Program-made: the position numbers and the translations under genes | The notes under the pieces: model-generated | The model's database searches: none | Told to the model about the DNA's origin: nothing | What the model saw: only the letters and a program-made list of their open reading frames with translations | Shown here: piece by piece, positions 51,552 to 61,965 of the stretch | How the letters are laid out: each line of letters starts with the position of its first letter | Numbering within the stretch: position 1 is the first letter of the stretch | Assembly (NCBI GenBank): GCA_039683515.1 | Contig: JBDKRG010000013.1 | Span: 1-64,000 of the forward strand | Reading direction: 5' to 3' | Length of the DNA: 64,000 nucleotides | DNA from: JAJFUE01 sp039683515 | Lineage (GTDB): Bacteria > Sumerlaeota > Sumerlaeia > MVZB01

Positions 51552-51935
51552 TTACGCTTCCTCTTTGCAGAACTTCTCGTAGGCCTCGAGGCCGAGCAGC
51601 GACGACAGGTCGGCGCCTTCGTCGAGATCGAGCTCGAACAGCCAGCCCTCGTCCAGCGGCGAGGTGTTGATCTTTTCGGGCGTCGAGGCCAGCGGCGAGT
51701 TGACGGCGGTCAGCGTCCCGGCGACCGGGGCGTAGACCGACGCGGTGGCCTTGCACGACTCGATGATGCAGGCCTCGTCGCCGGCGGCGAGCTTTTTGCC
51801 CGGCTTGGGGAATTCGGCGTAAACGATGTCGCCGAGCTGGCTCTGGGCGAAATCGGTGATCCCGACCTTGCGCTTGGCGCCGGCGGATTCGATCCACTCG
51901 TGGGATTTGGTGTAAAGCAGCGTCTTGGCGTCCAT
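51552..51935 (-). CDS. gcvH: Glycine cleavage system H protein
   Basis: 127 residues. The lipoyl-accepting Lys62 is in IIESCKATASVYAPVAG; SHEWIE, GITDFAQSQLGDIVYAEFP and NSPLASTPEKINTSPLDEGWLFEL are typical. GcvH shuttles the aminomethyl intermediate between P, T and L proteins. AGGAAAGG precedes the ATG. Confidence 0.97.
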   Translation of the reverse strand: MDAKTLLYTKSHEWIESAGAKRKVGITDFAQSQLGDIVYAEFPKPGKKLAAGDEACIIESCKATASVYAPVAGTLTAVNSPLASTPEKINTSPLDEGWLFELDLDEGADLSSLLGLEAYEKFCKEEA

Positions 51936-51998
51936 GATCAGCCTTTCCTCTGTGATAATGATCGAACCGATTAATCGGTTCGGGTGTTACGGAATGAA

Positions 51999-52017
51999 TC
52001 CCTCGCTCACGCTCGGG

Positions 52018-52024
<7 letters not shown>
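51999..52024. repeat. 26-base GAGCGTGAGCGAGGGA repeat at gcvT stop
   Basis: On the minus strand GCAGTAGCCCGAGCGTGAGC and on to GAGGGA; the TAG is the gcvT stop codon. Identical copy at 53189-53214. Confidence 0.93.
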
Positions 52025-53112
<1,088 letters not shown>

Positions 53113-53130
53113 CGTGTTATATCCCCTTTT

Positions 53131-53167
53131 CGTGCTCGTGCTCGTGCTCGTAATCGTAATCGAAAAT
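53131..53167. repeat. GTGCTC/GTAATC hexamer array
   Basis: (GTGCTC)3 then (GTAATC)2 on the plus strand, upstream of gcvT in the lipA-gcvT gap. Confidence 0.9.
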
Positions 53168-53188
53168 CTAACCAATCCTCGGTTTGAG

Positions 53189-53214
53189 TCCCTCGCTCAC
53201 GCTCGGGCTACTGC
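53189..53214. repeat. 26-base GAGCGTGAGCGAGGGA repeat at lipA stop
   Basis: Identical to 51999-52024; the TAG in it is the lipA stop codon. Confidence 0.93.
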
Positions 53215-54098
53215 GTGATGCCGTGCTCCAGTTCGGCGTGATACGAGCTTCTCGCGAACGGCGTCGAGATCACCCACGGGATGCCGCGGCGGCGCGCCTC
53301 GGCGCCAAGCTCCGAAAACGTTTCCGGCGTGACGAACTCGACGACGTCGAGCTGCTCGGCCGACGGGCGCAGGTATTGCCCGATCGTCATCCGCCGGACG
53401 CCGGCCGAAACGAGGTCGTCGATCACGTTCAAAACCTCTTCGCGCGTCTCGCCGAGGCCGAGCATGATCGAGCTCTTGGCGACGATCCCCGGCGCGGCCG
53501 CCGCGCGCCGCAGCAGCTCGAGCGAGTCCTCGTAGCGCGAGCCGGCGCGAACGGATAGATACAGGCTGGGGACGGTCTCGACGTTGTGCCCCCACACGAA
53601 CGGCGCCTGGGGCAGCAGGATCTCGACCGCCTGGTCCCGGCAGCGGCGGAAGTCGGGGGTGAGGATCTCGACCGTGATGCGCGGGATCCGCGCGCGGAGA
53701 GCTTCGATGCAGCGCGCGAACTGCGTCGCCCCGCCGTCTTCCAGGTCGTCGCGCGTGACGCTCGTGATGACGACGTGCTTGAGGCCCATCCGCTCGACGG
53801 CCTCGGCAAGTCGCGCGGGTTCGTTTTCGTCGACAAAACCCGACGGGCGCCCCCCCTTGACGCTGCAGAACCCGCAGCGCCGCGTGCACTGGTCGCCGAG
53901 GATGAGGAAGGTGGCCGTCCCGGCGCTCCAGCACTCGCCGCGGTTGGGGCAGCGCGCCTCCTGGCAGATCGTGTGGAGGCGGCCCTGGCCGATCGCGTCG
54001 GCCGTGCGGGCGTATTCGGGCCCGCCGCCCAGCGGGCGTTTGAGCCACGGCGGAAGCCGTCGCGGTTGCGAGGAATTGGACGATTGCTCGGATGGCAT
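53208..54098 (-). CDS. lipA: Lipoyl synthase
   Basis: 296 residues, radical SAM enzyme that inserts two sulphurs into octanoyl-protein. Auxiliary cluster Cys45, Cys50 and Cys56 (CQEARCPNRGEC) and SAM cluster Cys71, Cys75 and Cys78 (CTRRCGFC) are intact; the Ser that binds the auxiliary cluster is in RSSYHA near the end. First gene after the glycine riboswitch, so lipoylation of GcvH is controlled with the rest of the system. No lipB is nearby. Confidence 0.97.
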   Translation of the reverse strand: MPSEQSSNSSQPRRLPPWLKRPLGGGPEYARTADAIGQGRLHTICQEARCPNRGECWSAGTATFLILGDQCTRRCGFCSVKGGRPSGFVDENEPARLAEAVERMGLKHVVITSVTRDDLEDGGATQFARCIEALRARIPRITVEILTPDFRRCRDQAVEILLPQAPFVWGHNVETVPSLYLSVRAGSRYEDSLELLRRAAAAPGIVAKSSIMLGLGETREEVLNVIDDLVSAGVRRMTIGQYLRPSAEQLDVVEFVTPETFSELGAEARRRGIPWVISTPFARSSYHAELEHGITQ

Positions 54099-54120
54099 CG
54101 GCGTCTCTCAAGTTTCAGCA

Positions 54121-54143
54121 TATCGCCTCGGGCCGAAGCGACC
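54121..54143. repeat. TCGCTTCGGCCCGAGGCGA hairpin
   Basis: A palindrome of the GCCGCTTCGGCTCG family (6478-6580, 61831-61857) between riboswitch and lipA. Confidence 0.65.
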
Positions 54144-54159
54144 TACTTCCGGAACCGCC

Positions 54160-54350
54160 CCCGCTCTGTCCGGTAACCTGAGAGAGTTTAGGCCGCGCCC
54201 GTTGCGGGCGCGCCATCCCTTCGGTGGGCGGTGTTCGGTCCCGCCGCTCTCCAGAGTCCTGTCCGCCCGCGGTCCCTTTTGCCTGAGAGTTTATCGGGAG
54301 CGCTTTACCCCTTCGGCGGCCTCATTTCGAGGCACTCTCCCGCAGGCTTC
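54160..54350 (-). ncRNA. Tandem glycine riboswitch
   Basis: The minus-strand RNA has aptamer 1 from about 54348 to 54262 (GCGGGAGAGTGCC ... CACGGCCGCCGAAGGGG-type core ... CTCTCAGGCAAAAGGGACCG) and aptamer 2 from about 54259 to 54164 (GACTCTGGAGAGCGGC ... CACCGAAGGG ... CTCTCAGGTTACCGGACAGAG). The repeated GGAGAG, CCGAAGG and CTCTCAGG elements in order are diagnostic for the two-aptamer class. The 3-prime end is 62 bases before lipA; a TCGCTTCGG ... GAGGCGA hairpin in between may be part of the expression platform. In most species such switches activate glycine cleavage when glycine is high. Confidence 0.96.
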
Positions 54351-54577
54351 GCACAGGATCAATTATAATGTCATGACCGCAACGGCTGTAGCCGGCCGAA
54401 GCGGCCTCCCATCTTTTACCCGCCGCCGTGGCGATGGTCAAGGACAACCGCCTCGGCCACGCCGGCATGGCCGCCCGACCCGCCCCATCCGGTTCCCGAA
54501 ACCTTTTGTCATCAACCACATCCGGTTGTATGATGATGAATTGCGAGCATGATCAAATCCATTCGGGGGTCACAAAT

Positions 54578-54943
54578 ATGCTTCGGATATGCATTGTGAT
54601 CGCGGCAGGGGTTTTGACCGCCGTCGCCTGGGGCCAGACCGTTCGCCCCGGCGACATCAACGGCGGCGGCGCGATATCGGGCGTCGGCAACGTCATCCTG
54701 ACCGGCGCGATCATGGATTACGGCCTGGGCGGCGGGACGGCCGGCGTGAGCCAAAGCGCCGGCAACAAGATTTCCGTCGGATTCTATCCCTCGGTCGGGC
54801 CGCTGCTGCCCCGCAACGTGGCCGATCCGGCGTGGCTCCGGATCTCCGGCGCCGAAGAACGCCAACGCCCCGTCAGGATGGCGGCGTGGCGCGAATCCTC
54901 CGAATCCAACTCATCGATCAATCTGACAGGATGGCAATTATGA
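54578..54943 (+). CDS. Small secreted hypothetical protein
   Basis: 121 residues from the ATG at 54578. A signal peptide (MLRICIVIAAGVLTAVAWGQ) is followed by a Gly-rich stretch TVRPGDINGGGAISGVGNVILTGAIMDYGLGGGTAGVSQSAGNKISVGFYP, similar to the start of many surface or S-layer-linked proteins. The last bases overlap the next gene's ATG (ATGA), so they are translated together. No family recognised. GGGGGT lies upstream. Confidence 0.7.
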   Translation: MLRICIVIAAGVLTAVAWGQTVRPGDINGGGAISGVGNVILTGAIMDYGLGGGTAGVSQSAGNKISVGFYPSVGPLLPRNVADPAWLRISGAEERQRPVRMAAWRESSESNSSINLTGWQL

Positions 54944-56826
54944 AGATCAGGCTGATGATTCTGGCCGCGATGCTCGGCATCGCCACGCTCGCGCAGGCCC
55001 AGACCGTCCCGCCGAGCGTCTTCCACTACCAAGGGCGCCTGACCGGATCGGGCGGGAGCCCGGTCACCAGCACCCAGACATTCTATTTCTCGATCTACGT
55101 CGGCGGCTCGGCGACGACCGCCAATTCCGGCACGCTCAAGTATCAGGAGTCCGCCTCCATCACCCCCGACAGCAACGGCATCTTCGAGCACCTCGTCGGC
55201 GCCGGGACCAAGATATCCGGCTCGATCAAGGCGACCGACTTCAACACCACCCAGACCATTTACCTCCAGGTCGCGGTCGCCTCGACCGGCAACGTGCTTT
55301 TGCCGCGCACCCGGTTCACCACGACCCCGTATTCGATCGTTTCCTCGAACGCGGTCGGCGACATCACGCCCAAGACGGTGTCGATCGCAGGCTACGGGCA
55401 GGTCATCAACTCCAGCGGCCAGTGGGTCGGCTCGCCGATCACCGCCGGCGCCCCCTACGTCAGCAGCATCACCGACACCACCGGCGGCCCGACCGTCTCC
55501 GGCGATCTCGTTCGCCTGAGCGGCTCCAACCTTTCCAAGGCGAACGTTTTCATCGGCGGGCGCCAGGCCCGCGTCAAGAGCAGCAGCTCCTCGCAAGTGA
55601 TCTTCGCCGTCCCGGCCGGCCTGCCGATGGGCCTCAACCAGGTCACCGTCACGACCGGCACGCTCCAGGCCGCGCGGTTCGTCGGCACCATCGACGTGAC
55701 CCGCTTCCTGATGCTGCTCTCGGAGGACGACAACAAGATCCTGTTCGTCAACCCCAGGACGCTGACCGTCGTCGGCACGGTCAGCCTCACGTTCGGCGAC
55801 TGGACGAGCGACAGCGGGGCGCTCAAGCATATTCAGGTGGACTTCGCCCGCGACGGCGCCCTCATGCTCGTCCCCGACAACCGCTCCTCGAACGTCTACG
55901 CGGTCGACCTGACCAAAAACCCGCCGGCGCTCGTGCAGACGTTGAGCGTCTCGAACGTGAACCGCGCCGCCGCGGTCGCCGTCGAGCCGTCCGAATCGAT
56001 CGTCGCGGTGGCCGACGCCGAGGGCAACAAGATCCGCATCCTCAACCTCAACGAACAGTTCCCGCCGTTCTCGGCCCCGATATCGAACGCCAGCACGATC
56101 ACCGACCTCGTGCCGCAACCGCCGACCGCGTTCTACCCGCGCGCCCTCCGGTTCATGAGCGACCAGGTGCTGATCGCGGACGGCAGCGCCGGCCGGCTCC
56201 AGATCTTCCAGCATCGCTACGATTACAAGGACCGGCGGCTCGAGTGGTTCCTCGAGACCACGCCGAGCGGGTATTCGACGCAGTACCAGACCTCCGGCGC
56301 CGACGCCTACCAGATGGAACTGACCGGCGACCTGGAGCGCATGGTCATCCTGAACGCCGGCTCGTCGAACCTCCAGTACGTGTGGGCGGGCAACTGGTTC
56401 CCCGGCAGCGCGACGACCGCGCCTTCCATCGCGGCCGGCCAGCAGGTCTACCAGTTCTCGCTGAGCGCCAATAACTGGATCGTCAACGCCAGCCAGGTCG
56501 AGGACCTGCTGCGCGTCTACAAACTGACCGACGACGCCATCGTGTTCACGGGCGTTTACCAGCGCCAGCCGCCGTCGAGAACGTTCGACACCGAGGCGTT
56601 CCGTTTCGCCGCCATCGAGCCGGCCGAAGGCGATTTCGTCGCCGCCTACATCAACACGAACAACAACGGCAACGAGGCGCTGATCTTCTACCGGTTCGCC
56701 AACGGCACGCTCGACCGCGTCGACCAGGGCGACTCGATCGACACCCAGGACCTGCTCGACATCGACGGCCGCTGGGCGATCTCAACCGACCTCGACGTCC
56801 TCGGCGACATGCGCTTCCTGCCGTAA
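54940..56826 (+). CDS. Secreted IPT/beta-propeller protein
   Basis: 628 residues with a signal peptide (LMILAAMLGIATLAQAQ). Residues 20-160 are a beta domain beginning PPSVFHYQGRLTGSGGSPVTSTQTFYFSIYVGG, a pattern seen in many planctomycete and Bacteroidota surface proteins. An IPT/TIG domain follows (YVSSITDTTGGPTVSGDLVRLSGSNLSKANVFIGG). The rest is a YVTN-like propeller (LMLLSEDDNKILFVNPRTLTVVGTVSLTF; IVAVADAEGNKIRILNLNEQ). Start overlap ATGA with the gene before; terminator after. Confidence 0.83.
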   Translation: MKIRLMILAAMLGIATLAQAQTVPPSVFHYQGRLTGSGGSPVTSTQTFYFSIYVGGSATTANSGTLKYQESASITPDSNGIFEHLVGAGTKISGSIKATDFNTTQTIYLQVAVASTGNVLLPRTRFTTTPYSIVSSNAVGDITPKTVSIAGYGQVINSSGQWVGSPITAGAPYVSSITDTTGGPTVSGDLVRLSGSNLSKANVFIGGRQARVKSSSSSQVIFAVPAGLPMGLNQVTVTTGTLQAARFVGTIDVTRFLMLLSEDDNKILFVNPRTLTVVGTVSLTFGDWTSDSGALKHIQVDFARDGALMLVPDNRSSNVYAVDLTKNPPALVQTLSVSNVNRAAAVAVEPSESIVAVADAEGNKIRILNLNEQFPPFSAPISNASTITDLVPQPPTAFYPRALRFMSDQVLIADGSAGRLQIFQHRYDYKDRRLEWFLETTPSGYSTQYQTSGADAYQMELTGDLERMVILNAGSSNLQYVWAGNWFPGSATTAPSIAAGQQVYQFSLSANNWIVNASQVEDLLRVYKLTDDAIVFTGVYQRQPPSRTFDTEAFRFAAIEPAEGDFVAAYINTNNNGNEALIFYRFANGTLDRVDQGDSIDTQDLLDIDGRWAISTDLDVLGDMRFLP

Positions 56827-56850
56827 GCGCTCCGAACATGCGGGCATGCG

Positions 56851-56885
56851 AAGCCCGGGCGACGATGAAGGCGCCCGGGCTTTTT
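56851..56885 (+). terminator. Terminator after the IPT/propeller gene
   Basis: AGCCCGGGCG and CGCCCGGGCT form a 10-base stem followed by TTTT. Confidence 0.9.
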
Positions 56886-57162
56886 GCATCGTGCGCCCGT
56901 CATCGGCTCGATAACGTCCGCCGCGACCGGGTCCCTCGCCAAGGCGCGGCTCCGGCCCTATCGGGCAAAACCCTATCTCATGATCGGGTTTTGGGGCCGA
57001 TATCGTTCAGGTTTTCCCGTATCAAGTCCCGCGATCGGGATTCCGTAACGCCAGGGGGCATGATGCCGATTTCGGGTTGCCAACCATGATTATTGATATA
57101 GGCATAGATAAAGACGGATTTTTACTGTAAAATAACCGAAATCGAGGTGCTCACGCAGTCCC
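56886..57162. other. Gene-free interval upstream of the histidine kinase
   Basis: About 277 bases. A perfect CAAAACCC / GGGTTTTG inverted repeat lies at 56966-56993 with a 12-base loop. AT-rich DNA with TTATTGATATAGG lies just upstream of the kinase. No gene seen. Confidence 0.5.
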
Positions 57163-58413
57163 ATGACCGATCGACAGGCCAGTAACGAAGCCGAGGATCC
57201 ACGCGGCCGGTCGGGGCGGGCGGCGTCCGAACGGGAGGCCGCGTTGCGCGACGGCGAAGCCGTGATCCACGCGTTCTTCGACGGCGCCGCCGTCGGGGCC
57301 GCCCTGCTCAGCCTCGAGGGCCGCTTCGTCTCGGTCAACGATCGCTACTGCCAGATCGCCGGCTACGCGCGCGAGGAAATGCTGTCGGGCCTCACCCCCC
57401 TCGACCTGATCCCGCCCGACCAGCGCGACGAGGTCCGCGACCGGTTCATGCCGTTCCTGCGCGGCGAGACGCCGGCGTACGATTGCGAGCACCGCTACCG
57501 GCGCAAGGACGGCGGGGAAATCTGGATTCACGCCACGGCCGGGATGATCCGCGACCGCGACGGCAACCCGTTGCGCGTCGCGGCGATCGTCGAGGACATC
57601 ACCGAGCGCAAGCGGGCCGAGGAGACCCTGCTCCAGAGCCGGCGCGACCTCGATCTCATGAACCAGACCCTCGAGCAGCGCGTCGCCGAGCGCACCGCCG
57701 AGGCCGAGGCCCGGGCCGCCCAGCTTCGCAAGCTCGCCGGCGAGCTGAGTCGCACCGAACAGCGCGAACGCCGCCGTTTTGCCCAGATGCTCCACGACCA
57801 CCTGCAGCAGCTCCTCGTCGGCGCCAAATTCAACGCCAGCATCATCGAGCGCCGCATCGGCGACGAGGGCCTGCTGCGGCGCCTGCGGTACATGATCGAG
57901 CTGCTCGACCAGTCGATCGCCGCCTCGCGCTCGCTCACCGTCGAGCTCAGCCCGCCGATTCTCTTCGAGGGCAAGCTCGTCCCCGCGCTTCGCTGGCTCG
58001 CCCGCTGGATGGAGGACAACCACGGCCTGCACATGACCGTCAACGCCGGCGACGAAGTCTTCCCGCTCAGCGAGGACACGCGCATCCTGCTCTTCCAGTC
58101 GGTGCGCGAGCTGGCGTTCAATATCGTCAAGCACGCCGGGGTCCGCGAGGCCACGGTCAGCGTCAGCCGGTGCGAGGACATGATCTGCATCACGATCGAG
58201 GATCAGGGCGCCGGGTTCGATCCATCGAGCCTCAAGCCCGCCACGGGCGACTTCGGCGGGTTCGGGCTGCTCCGCGTCCAGGAGCGGCTCAACCTGCTGG
58301 GCGGCTGCTTCGACATCCGCTCCAGGCCCGGAGCCGGCACGCTCGTGACGCTCGTGGTTCCGTTTCAGCAGGAGCGCGGAAGCGCCGGCGAGGATTTGCC
58401 AGGGATGTCGTGA
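57163..58413 (+). CDS. PAS-domain histidine kinase (NarL-partner type)
   Basis: 416 residues, no membrane span, so cytosolic. A PAS domain (residues 30-150: FVSVNDRYCQIAGYAREEMLSG ... AAIVEDITERKRAEE) is joined by a coiled coil (TLEQRVAERTAEAEARAAQ) to a HisKA_3 dimerisation helix with His211 in RRRFAQMLHDHLQQLL and an HATPase with N-box VRELAFNIVKHAG, DQGAGFD and FGGFGLLRVQERLNLLGG. HisKA_3 kinases pair with NarL/LuxR-type regulators; none is adjacent, so this is an orphan kinase. Ligand of the PAS domain unknown. Confidence 0.92.
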   Translation: MTDRQASNEAEDPRGRSGRAASEREAALRDGEAVIHAFFDGAAVGAALLSLEGRFVSVNDRYCQIAGYAREEMLSGLTPLDLIPPDQRDEVRDRFMPFLRGETPAYDCEHRYRRKDGGEIWIHATAGMIRDRDGNPLRVAAIVEDITERKRAEETLLQSRRDLDLMNQTLEQRVAERTAEAEARAAQLRKLAGELSRTEQRERRRFAQMLHDHLQQLLVGAKFNASIIERRIGDEGLLRRLRYMIELLDQSIAASRSLTVELSPPILFEGKLVPALRWLARWMEDNHGLHMTVNAGDEVFPLSEDTRILLFQSVRELAFNIVKHAGVREATVSVSRCEDMICITIEDQGAGFDPSSLKPATGDFGGFGLLRVQERLNLLGGCFDIRSRPGAGTLVTLVVPFQQERGSAGEDLPGMS

Positions 58414-58452
58414 GCGGCCATGGCGACGACGGACGCCGACATTCACCGGCGC

Positions 58453-60531
58453 TTACTTGAGCAGGGCCAGCAACTCCGGGGTTCCCGTCACGGGCGCCAG
58501 GCACGTGCCGGCGCGGCAGACGTAGGCGGTGGCCTGGCCGTCCAGCGCCGGGTGGTTGCGCAACAGCTCGATGCCGTTTGCCGGGCCGGCGGCGAGGACC
58601 CGCGCCGGCAGGTGCCTGATCCACGCCGCCCGGATCATCTCCCGCGTGCGCTCGCTCCCCAGGTCGCCGGCGATCGCGATTTCAAGGGGCGGCGCGATAT
58701 CGAACGCGACCGCGGCGATCATGGCCAGATGCCCCACCGGCCGGTCGTTCATCCGCGTCGCCGCCGCGGCGAACGTCCCGAGCGCGATCTCGTGCCAATC
58801 GTCGCGCCCCAACAGCGCCGCGAGCCGCAGCAGCGCCCATGCCGCCCCGGCGTTGCCCGACGGGATCGAGCCGTCGCCAAACTCCTTCACGCGCGCGATG
58901 ACGGTCGGGTCGTGGCCGTCCGTGGCGTAGAACCCGCCGCGCCCGGCGTCGTGGAACCTGTCGATCATCTGTTCGGCGAGCCCGCCCGCGGCGTCGAGCA
59001 GCCGCGGGTCGAACACGGTCTCGTAGAGGTCGACCAGGCCGTCGATCAGGAAGGCGTAATCGTCCAGGAACGCATCGATCGACGCCCGGCCCGCGCGCCA
59101 CGCATGGAGCAGCCGGCCGTCGTCGCCGCGCATCCAGTCGAGGATGAAATCGGCGGCGAAGCGGGCGGCTTGGGCGTATTGGGCCCCGCCGCCGACCTGC
59201 GTCCCGTGCGCCAGCGCCGAGATCATCAGGCCGTTCCACGCGGCGAGCACCTTGTCGTCGCGCCTGGGGAGCGGCCGCTGCGCGCGGGCCTGGCGCAATT
59301 TTTCCCGCATGCGCGCAAGCGACCGGCCGAGCTCGGGCGGCGGGATCCCCTTCAGGCGCGCGAAATCCTCCAGCGGCGCGCGCGCGTTGAGGATGCTCAC
59401 GCCGTGGCGTTCGGCCCAGTTGCCGCCCGGCGTCACGTCGAAGAATTCCTTGAACAGCGCCGCGTCCTCGGGGCCGAGCGCCGCGGCGACCTCGTCGGGC
59501 CGCCAGACGTAATAGGCGCCCTCGACGCCGCCGCTGTCGGCGTCCAGGGTCGAGTGGAATCCCCCCGCCGGGTCGGCCATGTCGCGCATCGCCCAGTCGA
59601 GCGTCTCGAGCCCGATCTCGAGCCAGCGCCTGTTCCCCCCCGCCCGGTAGGCGTTGAAGTAAACGGGCGCGAGCAGGGCGTTGTCGTAGAGCATCTTTTC
59701 GAAATGCGGGACGAGCCATTCCCTGTCGACGCTGTAGCGGTGGAACCCGCCGCCGATCTGGTCGTGGAAGCCGCCGCGGGCCATCCGGTCGAGGCTGAGC
59801 TCGACGATTTCGAGGAGCGAGCCGTCGCCCGTGCGCGCGTGCTGGCGCAGGAGCAGGTCGAGCGCCATCGTCATCGGGAACTTGGGCGCGTCGCCGAATC
59901 CGCCCCATGTGCGGTCGTGCTGGTGCGCGAGGGCCGCTACCGCCCGCGCGATCAGTTCCCCGTCCGGCTCGCGCCTTGCCGCCCCGGCGATCGGCTCGCG
60001 CGCGATGGCGTCCAGGATCGCCGCGCCGCTGTCGGCGATCTCCTGGGGCTGCTCGTTCCACGCGGCCACGATCTGCCGGAGCAGCCAGATGAAACCCGGC
60101 CGCCCGTAGCGTTCCTCGGGCGGGAAATACGTCCCGCCGAAGAACGGCTTGCCGTCGGGCGTCAGGAACAGGCTCATCGGCCACCCCCCCTGGCCGCTCA
60201 TGAGCTGCAGCGCCTGCATGTAGATCGCGTCGATGTCGGGGCGCTCCTCGCGGTCGACCTTGATCGAGATGAAATGCCGGTTGAGGTAGGCCGCGATCGC
60301 CTCGTTCTCGAACGACTCGCGCTTCATGACGTGGCACCAGTGGCACGCGGCGTAGCCGATCGACAGGAACACGGGCTTGTTCTCGGCGCGCGCCCGCGCG
60401 AACGCCTCCCCGCCCCACGGATACCAGTCGACCGGGTTGTGCGCGTGGTCGAGCAGGTAGGGGCTGTTCTCGTGCGCCAACCGGTTGGCCCAATCCTGAT
60501 CCGCCGCTTCCGCCATGGCCCGTTTCTCCAT
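58453..60531 (-). CDS. DUF255 thioredoxin-fold protein with glycoside-hydrolase-like tail
   Basis: 692 residues of the YyaL/SPATA20 type. The N-terminal thioredoxin-like domain has the CHWC motif at residues 63-66 (SIGYAACHWCHVMKRESF) and DREERPDIDAIYM; the central and C-terminal parts form alpha/alpha-toroid repeats (GGWPMSLFLTPDGKPFFGGTYFPPEER; GGFHDQIGGGFHRYSVDREWLVPHFEKMLYDNALL). Exact role is not established in bacteria; disulphide chemistry is inferred from CxxC. A second ATG at 60516 with GGAG upstream is an alternative start. Confidence 0.92.
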   Translation of the reverse strand: MEKRAMAEAADQDWANRLAHENSPYLLDHAHNPVDWYPWGGEAFARARAENKPVFLSIGYAACHWCHVMKRESFENEAIAAYLNRHFISIKVDREERPDIDAIYMQALQLMSGQGGWPMSLFLTPDGKPFFGGTYFPPEERYGRPGFIWLLRQIVAAWNEQPQEIADSGAAILDAIAREPIAGAARREPDGELIARAVAALAHQHDRTWGGFGDAPKFPMTMALDLLLRQHARTGDGSLLEIVELSLDRMARGGFHDQIGGGFHRYSVDREWLVPHFEKMLYDNALLAPVYFNAYRAGGNRRWLEIGLETLDWAMRDMADPAGGFHSTLDADSGGVEGAYYVWRPDEVAAALGPEDAALFKEFFDVTPGGNWAERHGVSILNARAPLEDFARLKGIPPPELGRSLARMREKLRQARAQRPLPRRDDKVLAAWNGLMISALAHGTQVGGGAQYAQAARFAADFILDWMRGDDGRLLHAWRAGRASIDAFLDDYAFLIDGLVDLYETVFDPRLLDAAGGLAEQMIDRFHDAGRGGFYATDGHDPTVIARVKEFGDGSIPSGNAGAAWALLRLAALLGRDDWHEIALGTFAAAATRMNDRPVGHLAMIAAVAFDIAPPLEIAIAGDLGSERTREMIRAAWIRHLPARVLAAGPANGIELLRNHPALDGQATAYVCRAGTCLAPVTGTPELLALLK

Positions 60532-60740
60532 GGCTCATTTTACCATACCACCCCGGCAGCGCCGATCTCCGGATCGGTTTCCGGAGCCGCTGCGGTTCCC
60601 GTTCGGAGTTCAGTCGCCGGCTTGCCGCCGAAACTTCACTTTTAACTGGAAGAGCACCTGTTGCTCATCCAAACTGGATCCGAGGGCATGATTGGGACGG
60701 CTGTTCGAAACACATTCTGAATCCGCGAGCGAATCATCTC

Positions 60741-61733
60741 ATGACCGCACCATTCCCCATCCGCCGCATGCGCCGGTTGCGCATGACCCCCCTGCTCCGC
60801 GACATGGTCCGCGAAACAAGGCTCGATGTCTCCGACCTGATCGCGCCGGTCTTCGTCTGCCCGGGCAAGGGCGTCCGCCGCGAGATCGCCAGCATGCCCG
60901 GCGTCTTCAACCTCTCGGTCGACGAAGCGGTGAACGAGTGCCGCGGGTTGGCGGATCTTCGCATTCCCGCGGTTCTTTTGTTTGGCATTCCCGAATCGAA
61001 GGACGAGCAGGGCAGCGGCGCGTGGGCCGACGACGGGATCGTCCAGCAGGCCCTGCGCGCGATCCGCGCCGCGCTCGGCGACCGCCTCGTCCTCATCGCC
61101 GACACCTGCCTGTGCGAATACACCAGCCACGGCCACTGCGGCATGGTCGGTCCCGAGGGGAAGATTCTCAACGACCCGACGCTCGAAATCCTGGCCCGCG
61201 CGGCGGTCAGCCAGGCCCGCGCCGGCGCCGATATCGTGGCCCCGTCCGACATGATGGATGGCCGGGTCGCCGCGATCCGCCGCGCGCTCGACGAGTCGGG
61301 GTTCATCGACACCCCGATCATGTCCTACGCCGTCAAGTTCGCCAGCGCCTTTTACGGCCCGTTCCGCGACGCCGCGCAGGGCGCCCCCAAGTTCGGCGAC
61401 CGCAAGAGCCACCAGATGGACCCCGCCAACGCGCGCGAGGCCCTGGAGGAGGCCCGGCTCGACGCCGAGGAAGGCGCGGATATTATTATTGTCAAGCCCG
61501 CCCTGACGCAGCTCGACACGATCGCCGCCGTCCGGCGCGAGCTGCCGCACCCCCTGGCCGCCTACCACGTCTCGGGCGAATACGCGATGCTCAAGGCCGC
61601 CGCCCGCAGCGGCTGGCTGAACGAAGAGGCCGCTGTCTACGAGGCCACGCTCGCGATCAAGCGCGCCGGCGCCGACATGATCATCACCTACTACGCCGCC
61701 GAGCTGGCGAAGATGATCCGGGCGCAAAAATAA
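60741..61733 (+). CDS. hemB: Delta-aminolevulinic acid dehydratase (porphobilinogen synthase)
   Basis: 330 residues. The metal site DTCLCEYTSHGHCG keeps all three Cys, so zinc is likely. The two Schiff-base Lys are in MSYAVKFASAFYGPFRDAA and IIIVKPALTQLD. Substrate arginines and the GDRKSHQMDPANAREA loop are present. It condenses two 5-aminolevulinates in haem synthesis. No other hem gene is in the window. Confidence 0.97.
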   Translation: MTAPFPIRRMRRLRMTPLLRDMVRETRLDVSDLIAPVFVCPGKGVRREIASMPGVFNLSVDEAVNECRGLADLRIPAVLLFGIPESKDEQGSGAWADDGIVQQALRAIRAALGDRLVLIADTCLCEYTSHGHCGMVGPEGKILNDPTLEILARAAVSQARAGADIVAPSDMMDGRVAAIRRALDESGFIDTPIMSYAVKFASAFYGPFRDAAQGAPKFGDRKSHQMDPANAREALEEARLDAEEGADIIIVKPALTQLDTIAAVRRELPHPLAAYHVSGEYAMLKAAARSGWLNEEAAVYEATLAIKRAGADMIITYYAAELAKMIRAQK

Positions 61734-61965
61734 AATCTTTGTCGCAGAGCGGCCGAGATGGGCAGAGACGCGGAGTTACCCGATTGACGGCAAGGCCCTC
61801 GAACAACACGCGGGTGATGATGAATCATGTGATGCCGCTTCGGGTCGAAGCGGCGTCGTGACGTACCCGCGCCTTGTGTTTTCATCGGCATCCAAATAAA
61901 ATTGACGTGTACGTTGTGAACCGGCATGCCTGGCATGCCCACCGAACCCCATACGAGGCGTTGTG
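61734..61965. other. Intergenic interval with two repeats
   Basis: Holds GGCAGAGACGCGGAGTT-type repeat near 61745-61777, a GCCGCTTCGGGTCGAAGCGGC hairpin at 61834-61854 and a GGCATGCCTGGCATGCC tandem palindrome at 61923-61939, just upstream of the peptide-binding protein gene. Confidence 0.65.

Noticed and set aside
53113..53175. N-terminal extension of gcvT (ITITSTSTST peptide)
   Set aside because: Coded by the hexamer array; GcvT homology begins at the ATG at 53112.
56966..56993. CAAAACCC/GGGTTTTG inverted repeat as a riboswitch or operator
   Set aside because: Too short to identify, no known aptamer core; recorded only as part of the gap.
58420..60645. 741-codon plus-strand frame opposite the DUF255 gene
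   Set aside because: Antisense shadow; the minus-strand product has CHWC and other conserved motifs.
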